The notes under the pieces were generated by a model. That model did no database searches. It saw only the letters and a program-made list of their open reading frames with translations, and was not told the origin of the DNA. Source: Halomonas socia (GTDB lineage Bacteria; Pseudomonadota; Gammaproteobacteria; Pseudomonadales; Halomonadaceae). Taken from it: DNA of 64,000 nt. Positions 1-9,284 of this stretch are shown here, piece by piece (position 1 is the first letter of the stretch; every line of letters begins with the position of its first letter). The stretch lies in NCBI RefSeq assembly GCF_010977575.1, contig NZ_CP048812.1, positions 1,488,001-1,552,000 on the forward strand, in the 5' to 3' direction. Both the position numbers and the translations under genes were made by a program.

Positions 1-1
1 G

Positions 2-538
2 CTGGGGGTGGCGCTGTCGATTCCCTTCGCGGTGATGGCGGCACGCAACGTCGCGCCGCTGCCGATTTATCTGTTCGGCCGCGCGGTGATTATCGTGTCG
101 CGCAGCTTCCACCCGGTGATCGTGGCCATCCTGTTCGTTGCCGCCGTGGGCTTCGGCCCGCTGGCCGGCATCCTGACCCTGACACTCTATTCCATCGGTT
201 TCGTCGGTAAGCTGCTCGCCGAGGAGATCGAGGAGATCGACTGGGGGCAGGTCGAGGCGATGAAGGCGACCGGCGCGGGCTATTTCGCGATTCTGATCTA
301 CGCCGTGTTTCCTCAAATCCTGCCGCGCCAGGTGGGGCTGTCGATGTATCAGCTCGACAGCAACCTGCGTGCCTCGGCGGTGGTCGGCATCGTCGGTGCC
401 GGGGGCATCGGCGGCACCCTGATGAACGCCTTCGGGCGCTACGACTATGACTTCGCGTTCGCCATCCTGCTGATCATCATTGCGGTGATCCTGATCAGCG
501 AGGGCATCAGCGGCTGGGTAAGGAAGAAAATATGGTAG
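2..538 (+). CDS. phnE: Phosphonate-type ABC transporter permease PhnE, 5'-truncated by window edge
   Basis: The frame is open to the left edge, so only the C-terminal part (about 178 residues) is present. It is an inner-membrane permease with several hydrophobic helices and the EAA-loop signature 'GQVEAMKATGAGYFAILIYA' that contacts the ATPase, followed by 'GIVGAGGIGGTL'. These are typical of PhnE permeases, which import phosphonates, phosphite or related oxyanions with PhnC (ATPase) and PhnD (binding protein). Its stop codon lies inside the start of a second PhnE (ATGGTAG overlap), so the two are translationally coupled and probably form a heterodimeric channel. Substrate cannot be read from the permease. 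phnC and phnD would be expected just left of the window. Confidence 0.9.
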   Translation: MGVALSIPFAVMAARNVAPLPIYLFGRAVIIVSRSFHPVIVAILFVAAVGFGPLAGILTLTLYSIGFVGKLLAEEIEEIDWGQVEAMKATGAGYFAILIYAVFPQILPRQVGLSMYQLDSNLRASAVVGIVGAGGIGGTLMNAFGRYDYDFAFAILLIIIAVILISEGISGWVRKKIW

Positions 539-1341
539 ATCACGCCACTGTGCTGGCCGACCGCGTCTGGCAACGCTACGATCGCCGCGAGCGCCTGATC
601 CGCTATGCCGTGCTGCTGGTGACGATGATGGTGGTCTACTGGGCGGTGCGCGATATCGATATCTTCTGGCCATGGGTGTGGGATGCGCCCAACCAGATAT
701 CGAGCCTTGGCGCGCGCATGTGGCCGCCGGATCCGAGTCGCCTGGCGGCGATCCTCAACGCCATGCTCGAGACAGTGCATATCGCCACCCTGGCGACCCT
801 GCTGACCATCTTCGTGGCCCTGCCGGTCTCCTATATTGCCGCGCAGAACACCACGCCCAACCGCTTCTGCCTGTGGCTGGGGCGCTTCATCCTGGTCTCC
901 AGCCGCTCGGTCAACACGATCATCTGGGCGCTGCTGTTCGTCGCCATCTTCGGCCCTGGGGTGCTGGCCGGGATCCTGGCGATCATGTTCCGTTCGATCG
1001 GCTTCATCGGCAAGCTGATGGGCGAGGCGATCGAGGAGATCGACCGCCGCCCGGTGGAGGCGATGGAGGCCACCGGCGCCTCCAAGGCCAAGGTGATCGC
1101 CTACGCCATCGTGCCCCAGGTAATGCCAGCGTTCTTCGCCATCGTGATCCTGCGCTGGGACATCAATATCCGCGAATCGACGGTGCTCGGGCTGGTCGGT
1201 GCCGGCGGCATCGGGGTGATTCTGCAGGGTTCCATCGATACCTTCGCCTGGCCCACGGTGGCGACCATCCTGATCGCCATCGTGGTGCTGGTGCTGATCG
1301 GCGAGGCGATTACCAGCCTGCTGCGTGGCAAGGTGCTGTAG
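532..1341 (+). CDS. phnE: Phosphonate-type ABC transporter permease PhnE (second subunit)
   Basis: 269 residues, normal length for the family. The N-terminal third has one transmembrane helix and a short periplasmic stretch; the remaining part is the binding-protein-dependent transport permease domain with the EAA loop 'RPVEAMEATGASKAKVIAYA' around residues 170-190 and 'GLVGAGGIGVILQ' after it. The start codon overlaps the stop of the upstream PhnE, indicating one operon and coupled translation. Two adjacent, diverged PhnE proteins are common in phosphonate/phosphite importers. It is the last gene of the operon visible here; the next gene is on the opposite strand 9 bases away. Confidence 0.92.
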   Translation: MVDHATVLADRVWQRYDRRERLIRYAVLLVTMMVVYWAVRDIDIFWPWVWDAPNQISSLGARMWPPDPSRLAAILNAMLETVHIATLATLLTIFVALPVSYIAAQNTTPNRFCLWLGRFILVSSRSVNTIIWALLFVAIFGPGVLAGILAIMFRSIGFIGKLMGEAIEEIDRRPVEAMEATGASKAKVIAYAIVPQVMPAFFAIVILRWDINIRESTVLGLVGAGGIGVILQGSIDTFAWPTVATILIAIVVLVLIGEAITSLLRGKVL

Positions 1342-1350
1342 CGCCGCGGC

Positions 1351-1836
1351 CTAGAGTCGCGGCTCCTGACGTGACGCTGCTTCCGGCGCGGGGTCGCCGG
1401 CCAGGTCGAGGGTCGGCTCATCTACGCCACGACGGCGTAGCCGGGCCACCCTCGCCTCGCCGACGCTGTCCTCCTCGAGATGCATCTCGCGGGCCTGACT
1501 GGTCCAGGCTTCCTGGCTATCGTGCACGGCCGGACGGCGTTCGAAGGAGCGAGTGACTACGGCGCTGGGGGCGAAGCCGCCGCGTAGCTGACCGAGGTGG
1601 TGGGGCAGCAGCCACAGCTCGACCAGCAGCCGCAGCGCGACCATCGCCAGCAGCAGGCCGCCGCCGCCCAGGGCCAGGCTTGGCCAGGCTTCGGCCCAGT
1701 CGGCGCCGCTCAGCCACGGCGTGCGCGGGGCCAGCCACAGCGCCGCGCTGGCCAGCAGGCCGATTTGCAGCAGCAGATGACAGGAAAGCAGGGTGGCGCG
1801 CGCCAGCGGCGCACGAGGGAACAGGAACTGACGCAT
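1351..1836 (-). CDS. Uncharacterised small two-helix membrane protein
   Basis: 161 residues from the ATG that has AGGAGG about nine bases upstream; a start ten codons further up lacks a ribosome binding site. Two hydrophobic helices are visible (roughly residues 14-32 and 52-70) joined by a short Trp-rich loop, then a charged, probably cytoplasmic tail with many Arg and Glu. The helix pair followed by a polar tail resembles small DUF4282-type membrane proteins, but I cannot assign a family. It converges on the phnE operon and is divergent from the host-attachment-family gene. Function unknown. Confidence 0.65.
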   Translation of the reverse strand: MRQFLFPRAPLARATLLSCHLLLQIGLLASAALWLAPRTPWLSGADWAEAWPSLALGGGGLLLAMVALRLLVELWLLPHHLGQLRGGFAPSAVVTRSFERRPAVHDSQEAWTSQAREMHLEEDSVGEARVARLRRRGVDEPTLDLAGDPAPEAASRQEPRL

Positions 1837-2037
1837 AGGGGAAAACCTCCTGGTAAGCGGACGCACAGATGCGCGCGGGTTGCGCCGACTTCCGTGACGG
1901 CGTCCAGATGCTACCCCAGTTCTCGCCCGGCGTCAGTTGATTGGTTGACCCGCTGCTGTGGCCTTGCCACGCTCAAAGATAAGGTCGGCGGATGGCCGTC
2001 GGCCGTCATACCCCAGGGCAACCGCCAAGGAGACACG

Positions 2038-2466
2038 ATGACGACCTATATCGTAGTGGCAGATGCAGCCAGGGCACGCCTGTTTACACGCGATGCGCTG
2101 ACGCTGCAGGAGCAGGAGAGTCTGGTTCACGCCGAAGGTCGCCTCCACGAAGGCGACCTGGTTACCGACAACGGTGCCAATGTGCACGAATCCATGTCGA
2201 CCACATCGCGCTCCTCCGGGGGCGAGAACACCGCATCTCAGCACCAGGCTGAACTGTTTGCCAAGCAGGTGGCTGAGCGACTCTATCAGGCGCGGGTCGA
2301 CAATACCCTGCAGAAGCTGATTCTGGTGGCACCGCCCAAGTTTCTCGGTCTGCTGCGCGACAAGCTCGATGGCCCGACCGCCAAGCGGGTGATTCACTCG
2401 CTGTCCAAGGACCTTTCCAAGTCATCGCTGGGCGACATCCAGGAGGCCGTCAGCGACATGCGCTGA
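2038..2466 (+). CDS. Host-attachment family protein (PF10116-like)
   Basis: 142 residues. The start was set at the ATG preceded by AAGGA; the frame is open far upstream but that part is a shadow of the opposite-strand gene. The N terminus 'TTYIVVADAARARLF' and the later 'LILVAPPKFLGLLRDKL' are hallmarks of the family named 'protein required for attachment to host cells' after an Agrobacterium locus. It is soluble, with no signal peptide, and belongs to an eRF1/baeRF-like fold group. In free-living bacteria the role is unknown and the name should not be taken literally. A pair of strong palindromes follows the gene. Confidence 0.85.
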   Translation: MTTYIVVADAARARLFTRDALTLQEQESLVHAEGRLHEGDLVTDNGANVHESMSTTSRSSGGENTASQHQAELFAKQVAERLYQARVDNTLQKLILVAPPKFLGLLRDKLDGPTAKRVIHSLSKDLSKSSLGDIQEAVSDMR

Positions 2467-2526
2467 TAACGCTACGACTTTCGTATCAAGTTGGGGGTGC
2501 GCTTGCCGATAACCCGAGCTCTACGT

Positions 2527-2565
2527 CGACGCATGGCTGCCATGCGTCGGTGAGTCTTGACTCAC
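2527..2565. repeat. Two abutting perfect palindromes upstream of the chemoreceptor gene
   Basis: Positions 2527-2549 form a 10-bp perfect stem with a 3-base loop (CGACGCATGG / CCATGCGTCG). Directly after it, 2550-2565 is the perfect palindrome GTGAGTC-TT-GACTCAC. The first could terminate the upstream gene, although no T-run follows. The second lies about 20 bases before the chemoreceptor start and could be an operator. Function is inferred from position only. Confidence 0.45.
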
Positions 2566-2583
2566 TATCAACGAGAGCGCCCC

Positions 2584-4440
2584 ATGCTATCCACTCTGCG
2601 AGCCCGTATCCTGGCCACCACCCTGGTGGTGATCGTCCTGGCACTGATCGTCAACGGAGCTGCCAGCTACCTTACCCTCAAGACGCATAACGACGCGCAG
2701 ATCGCCGGCAACCTGAATGCCGTTGCCAGCGGTAATGCCCGCGCCATCGATGAATGGCTTGCGGCGCGTATTTCCATGCTTCAGGCCGTCGAGTCGGGGG
2801 CCCAGAGCGAGGCGCCAATGGAAGCTCTGTTGCAGTTGGAGGCCTCGGGAGGTTTTCTGGCGACCTACGTCGCTGATGAGCGCAGTGGGCATATGGTGTC
2901 GTCAGACGGTTGGGAACCGCCCGCCGACTACGATCCACGCGAACGTCCCTGGTACCAACAGGCCAAGTCATCCGGTGAGACCGTCGTCACCGAGCCCTAT
3001 ATCGATGCTGGCACCGACCAACTGGTGGTGACCATCGCCCAGCCTTTCTACCGCTCTGGCTCGTTGGCTTCCGTGGTTGGTGGCAACATTGCCATTGACG
3101 ATGTGGTCGAGAGCGTGGCCGCGATTGCGCCGACCCCATCCAGCTTTGCCTTCCTGGCCGCTGCCGATGGCATGCTAGTCGCGCATCCCGACCCGGACAT
3201 GGTTCTCATGCCTACCACCGAGTTGAGCGATGCTCTTGATACTGGCTACCTGCAGGCGCTGCTTCAGCGCGATGCCCCGCGACGCCTGACCTTGGGGGGG
3301 CGTCCGCGCCTGCTTCAGACACAGTCGATCTCAGCCGGTAGCGATTGGCAGCTGGTGGTCGCCCTGGACGAGCGCGAAGCCACTGCCGGTCTGCGCGGCG
3401 TACTGACCAGCTCGCTGACCACGCTGATACTGGTCGCACTGGCCGCCAGTCTGGTGCTGGGCGTATTGCTCAAGGTGATCTTCCGGCGGCTGCAGACGGC
3501 TCGCGATGCAATGGACAACATCGCCTCCGGTGACGGCGACCTGACCCAGCGGCTACCCGAGCAGGGCCGTGATGAAGTGGCGCAGATTGCCGCCTCCTTC
3601 AACCGCTTCGTGGCCAAGATGGAGGCGGTGCTGCTCGATGTGCGCGGCAGCAGCGAAGCGGTCAATACTGCCGCCAGCGAGATCGCCTACGGCGGCCAGG
3701 ACCTGTCGCGACGCACCGAGAATGCCGCCTCCAGCCTGCAGCAGACCTCCGCCTCGATGGAGGAGATCACCAGCACCGTGGAGCACACCGCGGCCTCGGC
3801 CCGCGAGGCCAACCAGCTGTCGCAGTCGGCCACGGCGGTTGCTGGCCGCGGCGGCGAGGTGGTCGCCCAGGTAGTGGCGACCATGGACGAGATCACCGCC
3901 GCGTCACGCCAGATCGGCGAGATCGTCAGCGTCATGGATGGCATCGCCTTCCAGACCAACCTGTTGGCGCTCAACGCTTCGGTGGAGGCGGCACGGGCCG
4001 GTGAGCAGGGCCGCGGCTTTGCCGTGGTGGCCGGTGAGGTGCGCCAACTGGCCAGCCGCAGCGCCGATGCCGCGCGTGAGATCAAGGGGCTGATCGAGAG
4101 CTCGAGCGACAAGGTCGACAGCGGCACTCAACTGGTGCGCACCGCCGGCGAGACCATGGACGAGATCGTCGCCAGCATCGCCCGGGTCACCGACGTGCTG
4201 GGTGAGATCACCTCGGCGGCGGGGGAGCAGAGTGAGGGCATCGGCCAGGTCAATGTGGCGGTGGCCGAGCTCGACCGCATGACCCAGGAGAATGCCGCCA
4301 TGGTCGAGGAGTCGACGGTGGCCGCCGAGCAGCTCAAGGAGCAGGCTGCACGGCTCAACGGTACGATTGGGGTCTTCACCCTGGCGACGTCCAAGGGCAC
4401 GCAGACACTGTCGAAGCCCTCACTGCCTCAGGGGATGTAG
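2584..4440 (+). CDS. Methyl-accepting chemotaxis protein with a dCache sensor domain
   Basis: 618 residues from the ATG after a GAGAG-type site. Order of parts: N-terminal transmembrane helix (about 8-30), periplasmic double-Cache domain (about 35-265), second helix (about 272-298), HAMP linker (about 300-352), and the cytoplasmic signalling domain with the conserved hairpin tip '[21 protein letters not shown]'. The sensor contains '[12 protein letters not shown]' followed by '[19 protein letters not shown]', which resembles the amino-acid-binding dCache pattern (Y, R, WY, and a downstream Asp), so an amino acid ligand is plausible but not proven. It signals through CheW/CheA to flagellar motors. 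No C-terminal CheR-binding pentapeptide is visible. Its 3' end overlaps the convergent LysR gene by 13 bases. Confidence 0.95.
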   Translation: MLSTLRARILATTLVVIVLALIVNGAASYLTLKTHNDAQIAGNLNAVASGNARAIDEWLAARISMLQAVESGAQSEAPMEALLQLEASGGFLATYVADERSGHMVSSDGWEPPADYDPRERPWYQQAKSSGETVVTEPYIDAGTDQLVVTIAQPFYRSGSLASVVGGNIAIDDVVESVAAIAPTPSSFAFLAAADGMLVAHPDPDMVLMPTTELSDALDTGYLQALLQRDAPRRLTLGGRPRLLQTQSISAGSDWQLVVALDEREATAGLRGVLTSSLTTLILVALAASLVLGVLLKVIFRRLQTARDAMDNIASGDGDLTQRLPEQGRDEVAQIAASFNRFVAKMEAVLLDVRGSSEAVNTAASEIAYGGQDLSRRTENAASSLQQTSASMEEITSTVEHTAASAREANQLSQSATAVAGRGGEVVAQVVATMDEITAASRQIGEIVSVMDGIAFQTNLLALNASVEAARAGEQGRGFAVVAGEVRQLASRSADAAREIKGLIESSSDKVDSGTQLVRTAGETMDEIVASIARVTDVLGEITSAAGEQSEGIGQVNVAVAELDRMTQENAAMVEESTVAAEQLKEQAARLNGTIGVFTLATSKGTQTLSKPSLPQGM

Positions 4441-5354
4441 GGCAAGTCGATCTCGTCGCTGCGTGAAATGCCGGCAGTCATCTGTCGGCACAGCTTGAGG
4501 AACTCGCGCATGCCGGTGGTCAGGTACTTGTGGCGGTGCCAGATGAAGGTGAACTGACGCTTCAGGTCCAGCTCCGGCGTGGCGAGCGGCACCAGGCTGC
4601 CGCGGCGAAAGGCGTCGCGTAACGCCAGCCGCGAGACGCAGCCGATCCCCAGCCCCGACTCCACGGCGCGCTTGATGCCCTCGGTATGCTCGAGCTCGAG
4701 CAGGGTGTTGAAGCGCCCGCGGCGGTGCCGCGCGGCGTGTTCCAGGGTCAGCCGGGTACCCGAGCCCGGCTCGCGCATGATCCAGTCCTCGCGCAGCAGC
4801 CGATCCATGTCCAGGGCGCCGGCGCCGGCCAGGGGGTGGCGCGGCGAACAGAATACCACCAGCTCATCCTCCACCCACGGTTGCATCACCACGTCCTCGT
4901 GCTGGCAGTCGCCCTCGATCAGGCCCAGGTCCAGTTCGTGCTGAACGATGCGCTCGATGATCGCACTGGTGTTGCGCACCTGCAGGCGTACGCGGCTGTC
5001 CGGATGCCGCTGCATGAAGTCGCTGATCAGCAGCGTGGCCAGGTAGTTGCCGATGGTCAGGGTGGCGCCAACGTCCAGCGAGCCGATGCCGCGCTGGCCG
5101 CGTAGCAGCTCCTCGATCTCCTCGGCGCGGTCGAGCAGGGCGACCGCCTTGGGCAGGATTTGAAAGCCCAGCGCGTTGAGCTTGAGGCGTTTGCCAATGC
5201 GGTCGAGCAATTGGCAGTCGAACTGCCGCTCGAGCTCGGCCAGGGCGGTGCTGGTTGCCGATTGCGAGAGGGCCAGTGCGTTGGCCGCGCGCGATACGCT
5301 CTCGTGTTGAGCAACGGCAACGAAGACTTCCAGTTGGCGTAGGGTATAGCGCAT
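4428..5354 (-). CDS. finR: LysR-family transcriptional regulator, probable FinR
   Basis: 308 residues with an N-terminal winged helix-turn-helix ('[19 protein letters not shown]', then '[16 protein letters not shown]') and a C-terminal effector-binding domain. It is divergent from the ferredoxin-NADP reductase gene next door. This arrangement, and the reductase type, match Pseudomonas finR-fpr, where FinR activates fpr under oxidative (superoxide) stress. The symbol rests on this context; CysB/CbbR-type LysR regulators look similar in sequence. A GATAA-GCG-TTATC palindrome in the shared intergenic region is a candidate binding site. Confidence 0.8.
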   Translation of the reverse strand: MRYTLRQLEVFVAVAQHESVSRAANALALSQSATSTALAELERQFDCQLLDRIGKRLKLNALGFQILPKAVALLDRAEEIEELLRGQRGIGSLDVGATLTIGNYLATLLISDFMQRHPDSRVRLQVRNTSAIIERIVQHELDLGLIEGDCQHEDVVMQPWVEDELVVFCSPRHPLAGAGALDMDRLLREDWIMREPGSGTRLTLEHAARHRRGRFNTLLELEHTEGIKRAVESGLGIGCVSRLALRDAFRRGSLVPLATPELDLKRQFTFIWHRHKYLTTGMREFLKLCRQMTAGISRSDEIDLPYIP

Positions 5355-5390
5355 CTCGGGCTCCCGGGCTCATTGAATATCTGCATTATA

Positions 5391-5403
5391 GATAAGCGTT
5401 ATC
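5391..5403. promoter_or_regulatory. Palindrome GATAAGCGTTATC between LysR regulator and fpr
   Basis: A perfect 5-3-5 inverted repeat sits 37 bases above the LysR start and about 110 bases before the fpr start, in an AT-rich stretch of an otherwise GC-rich region. LysR proteins bind interrupted palindromes between divergent genes, so this is a reasonable operator candidate. Position and symmetry are the only evidence. Confidence 0.35.
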
Positions 5404-5515
5404 CATACAACCCATTTAACAGATATGAGCGCGGCGCTTAGACTACATGGCATAAACACGGCGGCGGCTTATGCGCCTATGGAATACTTACGTTATCCTC
5501 ACCCGGGAGCCGGTC

Positions 5516-6292
5516 ATGAGCAAGTTCGCACTGGAAGAAGTGCTTAGCGTTCACCACTGGAACGATACCCTGTTCAGTTTTCGCACCACGCGCGAGCGCA
5601 GCCTGCGCTTCAAGAACGGCCAGTTCGTGATGATCGGCCTCGAGGTGGGCGGTAAACCGCTGATGCGCGCCTACTCCATCGCCAGTCCCAACTACGAGGA
5701 TCACCTCGAGTTCTTCAGCATCAAGGTGCCGGACGGCCCTCTCACCTCGCGCCTGCAGCACCTCAAGGTCGGCGACCAGATCATGGTCAGTCGCAAGCCC
5801 ACCGGCACCCTGATAACCGACGATCTGCTGCCGGGCCGCAACCTCTACCTGCTCTCCACCGGCACTGGACTTGCACCGTTCATGAGTCTGATCCAGGACC
5901 CCGAGGCCTACGAGCGCTTCGAGAAGATCGTGTTGATCCACGGCGTGCGTACGGTCAGCGAGCTGGCCTATGCGGACTTCATCTCCAAAGAGCTACCGGC
6001 CCATGAATACCTCGGCGACGAGATCGCCGAAAAGCTGGTCTATTATCCAACCGTGACCCGTGAGGAGTTCCACACCACCGGGCGCCTTACCGACCATATC
6101 TGCACCGGCAAGCTGTTCGAGGATACCGGCCTGGCGCCGCTCGATCCCAAGCAGGATCGCGCCATGATCTGCGGCAGCCCGGCGATGCTCGACGAAACCA
6201 GCGCGCTGCTCGACGACCTGGGCTTCAATATCTCGCCGCGCATGGGCGAGCCTGGCGACTACGTGATCGAACGGGCGTTCGTCGAGAAGTAA
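5516..6292 (+). CDS. fpr: Ferredoxin-NADP(+) reductase
   Basis: 258 residues from the ATG that begins 'MSKFALEEVLSVHHW', the standard start of bacterial Fpr; upstream in-frame starts would add an atypical extension. FAD-binding motif 'RAYSIASPNYEDHLEFF' (about 51-67), then the NADP-binding part with 'LLSTGTGLAPFMSLIQDPE' (about 110-130) and 'MICGSPAMLDE'; the C terminus ends 'VIERAFVEK'. Length equals the 258-residue subclass IA enzymes of Pseudomonas. It exchanges electrons between NADPH and ferredoxin or flavodoxin, supplying iron-sulfur enzymes and oxidative stress defence. Probably controlled by the divergent LysR regulator. Confidence 0.96.
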   Translation: MSKFALEEVLSVHHWNDTLFSFRTTRERSLRFKNGQFVMIGLEVGGKPLMRAYSIASPNYEDHLEFFSIKVPDGPLTSRLQHLKVGDQIMVSRKPTGTLITDDLLPGRNLYLLSTGTGLAPFMSLIQDPEAYERFEKIVLIHGVRTVSELAYADFISKELPAHEYLGDEIAEKLVYYPTVTREEFHTTGRLTDHICTGKLFEDTGLAPLDPKQDRAMICGSPAMLDETSALLDDLGFNISPRMGEPGDYVIERAFVEK

Positions 6293-6359
6293 GCAGGCCC
6301 TGTGGGCAGCGCGCCTAGCGCCTAGCACCAAGCCGCTCATTGACGGGCAGCGAGTGTCG

Positions 6360-6403
6360 AACCACGAAGCCCGCCGAGCTGATGCTTGGCGGGCTTCGTG
6401 GTT
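6360..6403. terminator. Very strong 16-bp hairpin between convergent fpr and glnK
   Basis: Arms 6360-6375 and 6388-6403 are perfectly complementary over 16 bases (core CACGAAGCCCGCC) around a 12-base loop. It lies between the fpr stop and the end of the opposite-strand P-II gene, where a bidirectional terminator is expected. There is no clear T-run on either side, so it may act as an mRNA-stabilising or Rho-assisted structure. Confidence 0.55.
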
Positions 6404-6446
6404 GATGCTTATCTTGTATGGAACACCATTCTGCGGCGCTCGGCGC

Positions 6447-6803
<357 letters not shown>

Positions 6804-6871
6804 CTATGGGTGGGGCGGGCCCCAGGTTCAAGCGCTATCTGCTACAAGCATACACCGCCCGGCTAGATATG

Positions 6872-6895
6872 AAAAAAGGCCCCCCGAAGGGGGCC
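6872..6895 (-). terminator. Rho-independent terminator after amtB
   Basis: On the minus strand a GGCCCCC / GGGGGCC stem (6878-6895) with a TTCG loop is followed by TTTTTT (6872-6877), about 35 bases past the amtB stop. It separates the glnK-amtB transcript from the downstream P-II gene. Confidence 0.85.
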
Positions 6896-6929
6896 AGGGG
6901 AGCACGCCAGCTCACTCGGTATAGCGCCG

Positions 6930-8180
6930 TTACTTCTTGGCGACGCTGAATTCGGGATAGGCTTCGAGGCCGCACTCGGCGATATCGACGCCTTCGTACT
7001 CTTCTTCTTCGCTGACCCGGATGCCCATGATCGCCTTGAGCACCAGCCACACGGCCAGGCTTGCCGCGAAGACCCAGACGAAGATGCCAATGATGCCGAT
7101 GATCTGGGCGCCAAAGGAGGCGTCGGCGTTCGACAGCGGCACCGCCAGCACGCCCCAGATTCCGACCACACCGTGCACCGAGATGGCACCGACCGGATCA
7201 TCGAGCTTGAGCTTATCGAGGCTGACGATGGCGGCCACCACGATGGCACCGCCCACAGCACCGATCAGCGTGGCACCCAGTGCGGAGGGCGCGAGGGGCT
7301 CGGCGGTGATCGCAACCAGGCCGGCCAGTGCGCCGTTCAGGGCCATGGTCAGGTCGGCCTTGCGGAACCACAGCTTGGCCAGGATCAGTGCGGTGATCAC
7401 ACCACCGGCGGCCGCAGCGTTGGTGTTGACGAACACCTGGGCGACGTTGTTGGCTGAGATGCCGTCGGACATCTTCAGCTCGGAGCCACCGTTGAAGCCG
7501 AACCAGCCCATCCACAGGATGAAGGTACCCAGGGTAGCCAGCGGCAGGTTGGCACCGGGGATGGCGTAGATGGCGCCGTCCTTGCCGTACTTGCCCTTAC
7601 GCGGACCCAGTACCAGCACACCGGCCAGGGCTGCAGTCGCGCCGGCCATGTGCACGATGCCGGAACCGGCGTAGTCGGAGTAGCCCATCGCGTCGAGCCA
7701 GCCACCGCCCCAGGTCCAGTAGCCGGAGATCGGATAGATGACGCCGGTCATAACCACCGCGAAGGCCAGGAAGGCCCACAGCTTCATGCGCTCGGCCACG
7801 GCACCCGAGACGATCGACATCGCAGTGGCAACGAATACCACCTGGAAGAAGAAGTCGGAGCGCATCGAGTAGTAGGGCGCATCCTCGTCGCCGGAGGTGA
7901 TGGCGTCGAGAGTATTCTCGCTGCCGATCAGGAAGCCCAGATTGGGCAGGAAGCCGCCGCCGGCGCTGGAATACATGATGTAGTAACCGACCAGCAGATA
8001 CATGGTGCAGGCGATGGCGAACAGCGCGATGTTCTTGGTCAGAATTTCGGCGGTGTTCTTGGAGCGTACCATGCCGGCCTCGAGCATCGAGAAGCCGGCG
8101 GCCATCCACATGACGAGTACGCCGCAGATGAGAAAGTAGAAGGTGTCGAGCGCGTATGTCAGCTCTGCTAATTCTGTCAT
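6930..8180 (-). CDS. amtB: Ammonium transporter AmtB
   Basis: 416 residues from the ATG with AGGAGA seven bases upstream (a start seven codons earlier has no site). Eleven transmembrane helices are expected. The N terminus 'LTYALDTFYFLICGVLVMWMAAGFSMLEAG' and 'WGGGWLDAMGYSDYAGSGIVHMAGATAALAG' (conserved pore His and gating region) are characteristic, as is 'GILVAIHG'-like 'ISVHGVVGIWG' near the C terminus. It conducts ammonium or ammonia and is blocked by uncomplexed GlnK. It is cotranscribed with glnK at 8290-8628 from a sigma-54 type promoter, consistent with NtrC control under nitrogen limitation. Confidence 0.96.
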   Translation of the reverse strand: MTELAELTYALDTFYFLICGVLVMWMAAGFSMLEAGMVRSKNTAEILTKNIALFAIACTMYLLVGYYIMYSSAGGGFLPNLGFLIGSENTLDAITSGDEDAPYYSMRSDFFFQVVFVATAMSIVSGAVAERMKLWAFLAFAVVMTGVIYPISGYWTWGGGWLDAMGYSDYAGSGIVHMAGATAALAGVLVLGPRKGKYGKDGAIYAIPGANLPLATLGTFILWMGWFGFNGGSELKMSDGISANNVAQVFVNTNAAAAGGVITALILAKLWFRKADLTMALNGALAGLVAITAEPLAPSALGATLIGAVGGAIVVAAIVSLDKLKLDDPVGAISVHGVVGIWGVLAVPLSNADASFGAQIIGIIGIFVWVFAASLAVWLVLKAIMGIRVSEEEEYEGVDIAECGLEAYPEFSVAKK

Positions 8181-8289
8181 TAGGTGTTCTCCTGTGCCCA
8201 TGTCGTGCCTGGTTGGGCCGCGTTAGTGTCCGCGTTGAGCATCGTTTTTCTGGATTCCCGCGTCCTTGGGCGAAGCGCTGGGGCGCCGC

Positions 8290-8724
<435 letters not shown>

Positions 8725-8792
8725 CTAATCAGTTGTGTAGAGGATGGCGTGCACCATAGTGCGAAGTCGTCACGAGAGGGAGTAGGAGGCTT

Positions 8793-8809
8793 TGCACCAA
8801 AACAGGGCC
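8793..8809. promoter_or_regulatory. NtrC-like enhancer site upstream of glnK
   Basis: TGCACCAAAACAGGGCC matches the NtrC consensus TGCACC-N5-GGTGCA at 13 of 17 positions when compared with the strong enterobacterial site. The left half is perfect. It is about 90 bases above the -24 element, a typical enhancer distance. It also lies upstream of ubiK on the other strand. Confidence 0.5.
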
Positions 8810-8920
8810 TCGAGGAAAGCTCAATGCCTCATAATAGAGCGCTGCTTGGGCATGCGTGCCACTGGCAGCTTGCGTATGCTTGGGTATGAGGCATATCCGC
8901 TGGACGACGAGGAGAATCAC

Positions 8921-9253
8921 GTGACCCATCAAGATCGATTTGGCCGTCTGGCCCGTGAGCTGGGCGAGCGGTTGCAGGGTGCCTCCCAGGCGCCGGAGGA
9001 GATTCACAAGGGTGTGCAGCAGGTGGTGCGCGGCGCTTGCGAGCGTCTCGAGCTGGTATCCCGCGAAGATTTCGATATTCTCATGGATGTACTGCAGCGC
9101 ACCCGCAGCCGCGTCGAGGCGCTGGAAGCGCGGGTCGCTACGCTAGAAGCAGCGCTCGACGAGGGCGCGGCACCCAGCGATGAAAGCCACCGCGAGGCTA
9201 GCGGCGACACCCCACCGGCCGAAGATGCCGGCGGCGGCGAGCCTTCGCGCTGA
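8921..9253 (+). CDS. ubiK: Ubiquinone biosynthesis accessory factor UbiK (BMFP family)
   Basis: 110 residues, starting at a GTG with GAGGAGAA just upstream; the longer reading frame has no site. The protein is mostly helical. Its C-terminal half is a coiled coil ('REDFDILMDVLQRTRSRVEALEARVATLEAAL') followed by an acidic, Pro-rich tail. This is the YqiC/BMFP family; UbiK interacts with UbiJ and the ubiquinone-synthesis complex and is needed for aerobic ubiquinone formation. It precedes comM in the same direction with a 31-base gap, possibly one transcript. Confidence 0.9.
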   Translation: MTHQDRFGRLARELGERLQGASQAPEEIHKGVQQVVRGACERLELVSREDFDILMDVLQRTRSRVEALEARVATLEAALDEGAAPSDESHREASGDTPPAEDAGGGEPSR

Positions 9254-9284
9254 CGCCACGTCATTTCACCGGCGAGGGACCGCC

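Noticed and set aside
1597-2037. N-terminal extension of the host-attachment-family protein
   Set aside because: The Gln/Arg-rich extension is antisense to the small membrane protein gene; a clear AAGGA-ATG start exists at 2038.
8750-8763. A second NtrC site near glnK (TGCACCATAGTGCG)
   Set aside because: The half-sites TGCAC and GTGCG are too close (4 bases between, 7 expected), so it does not fit the NtrC consensus.
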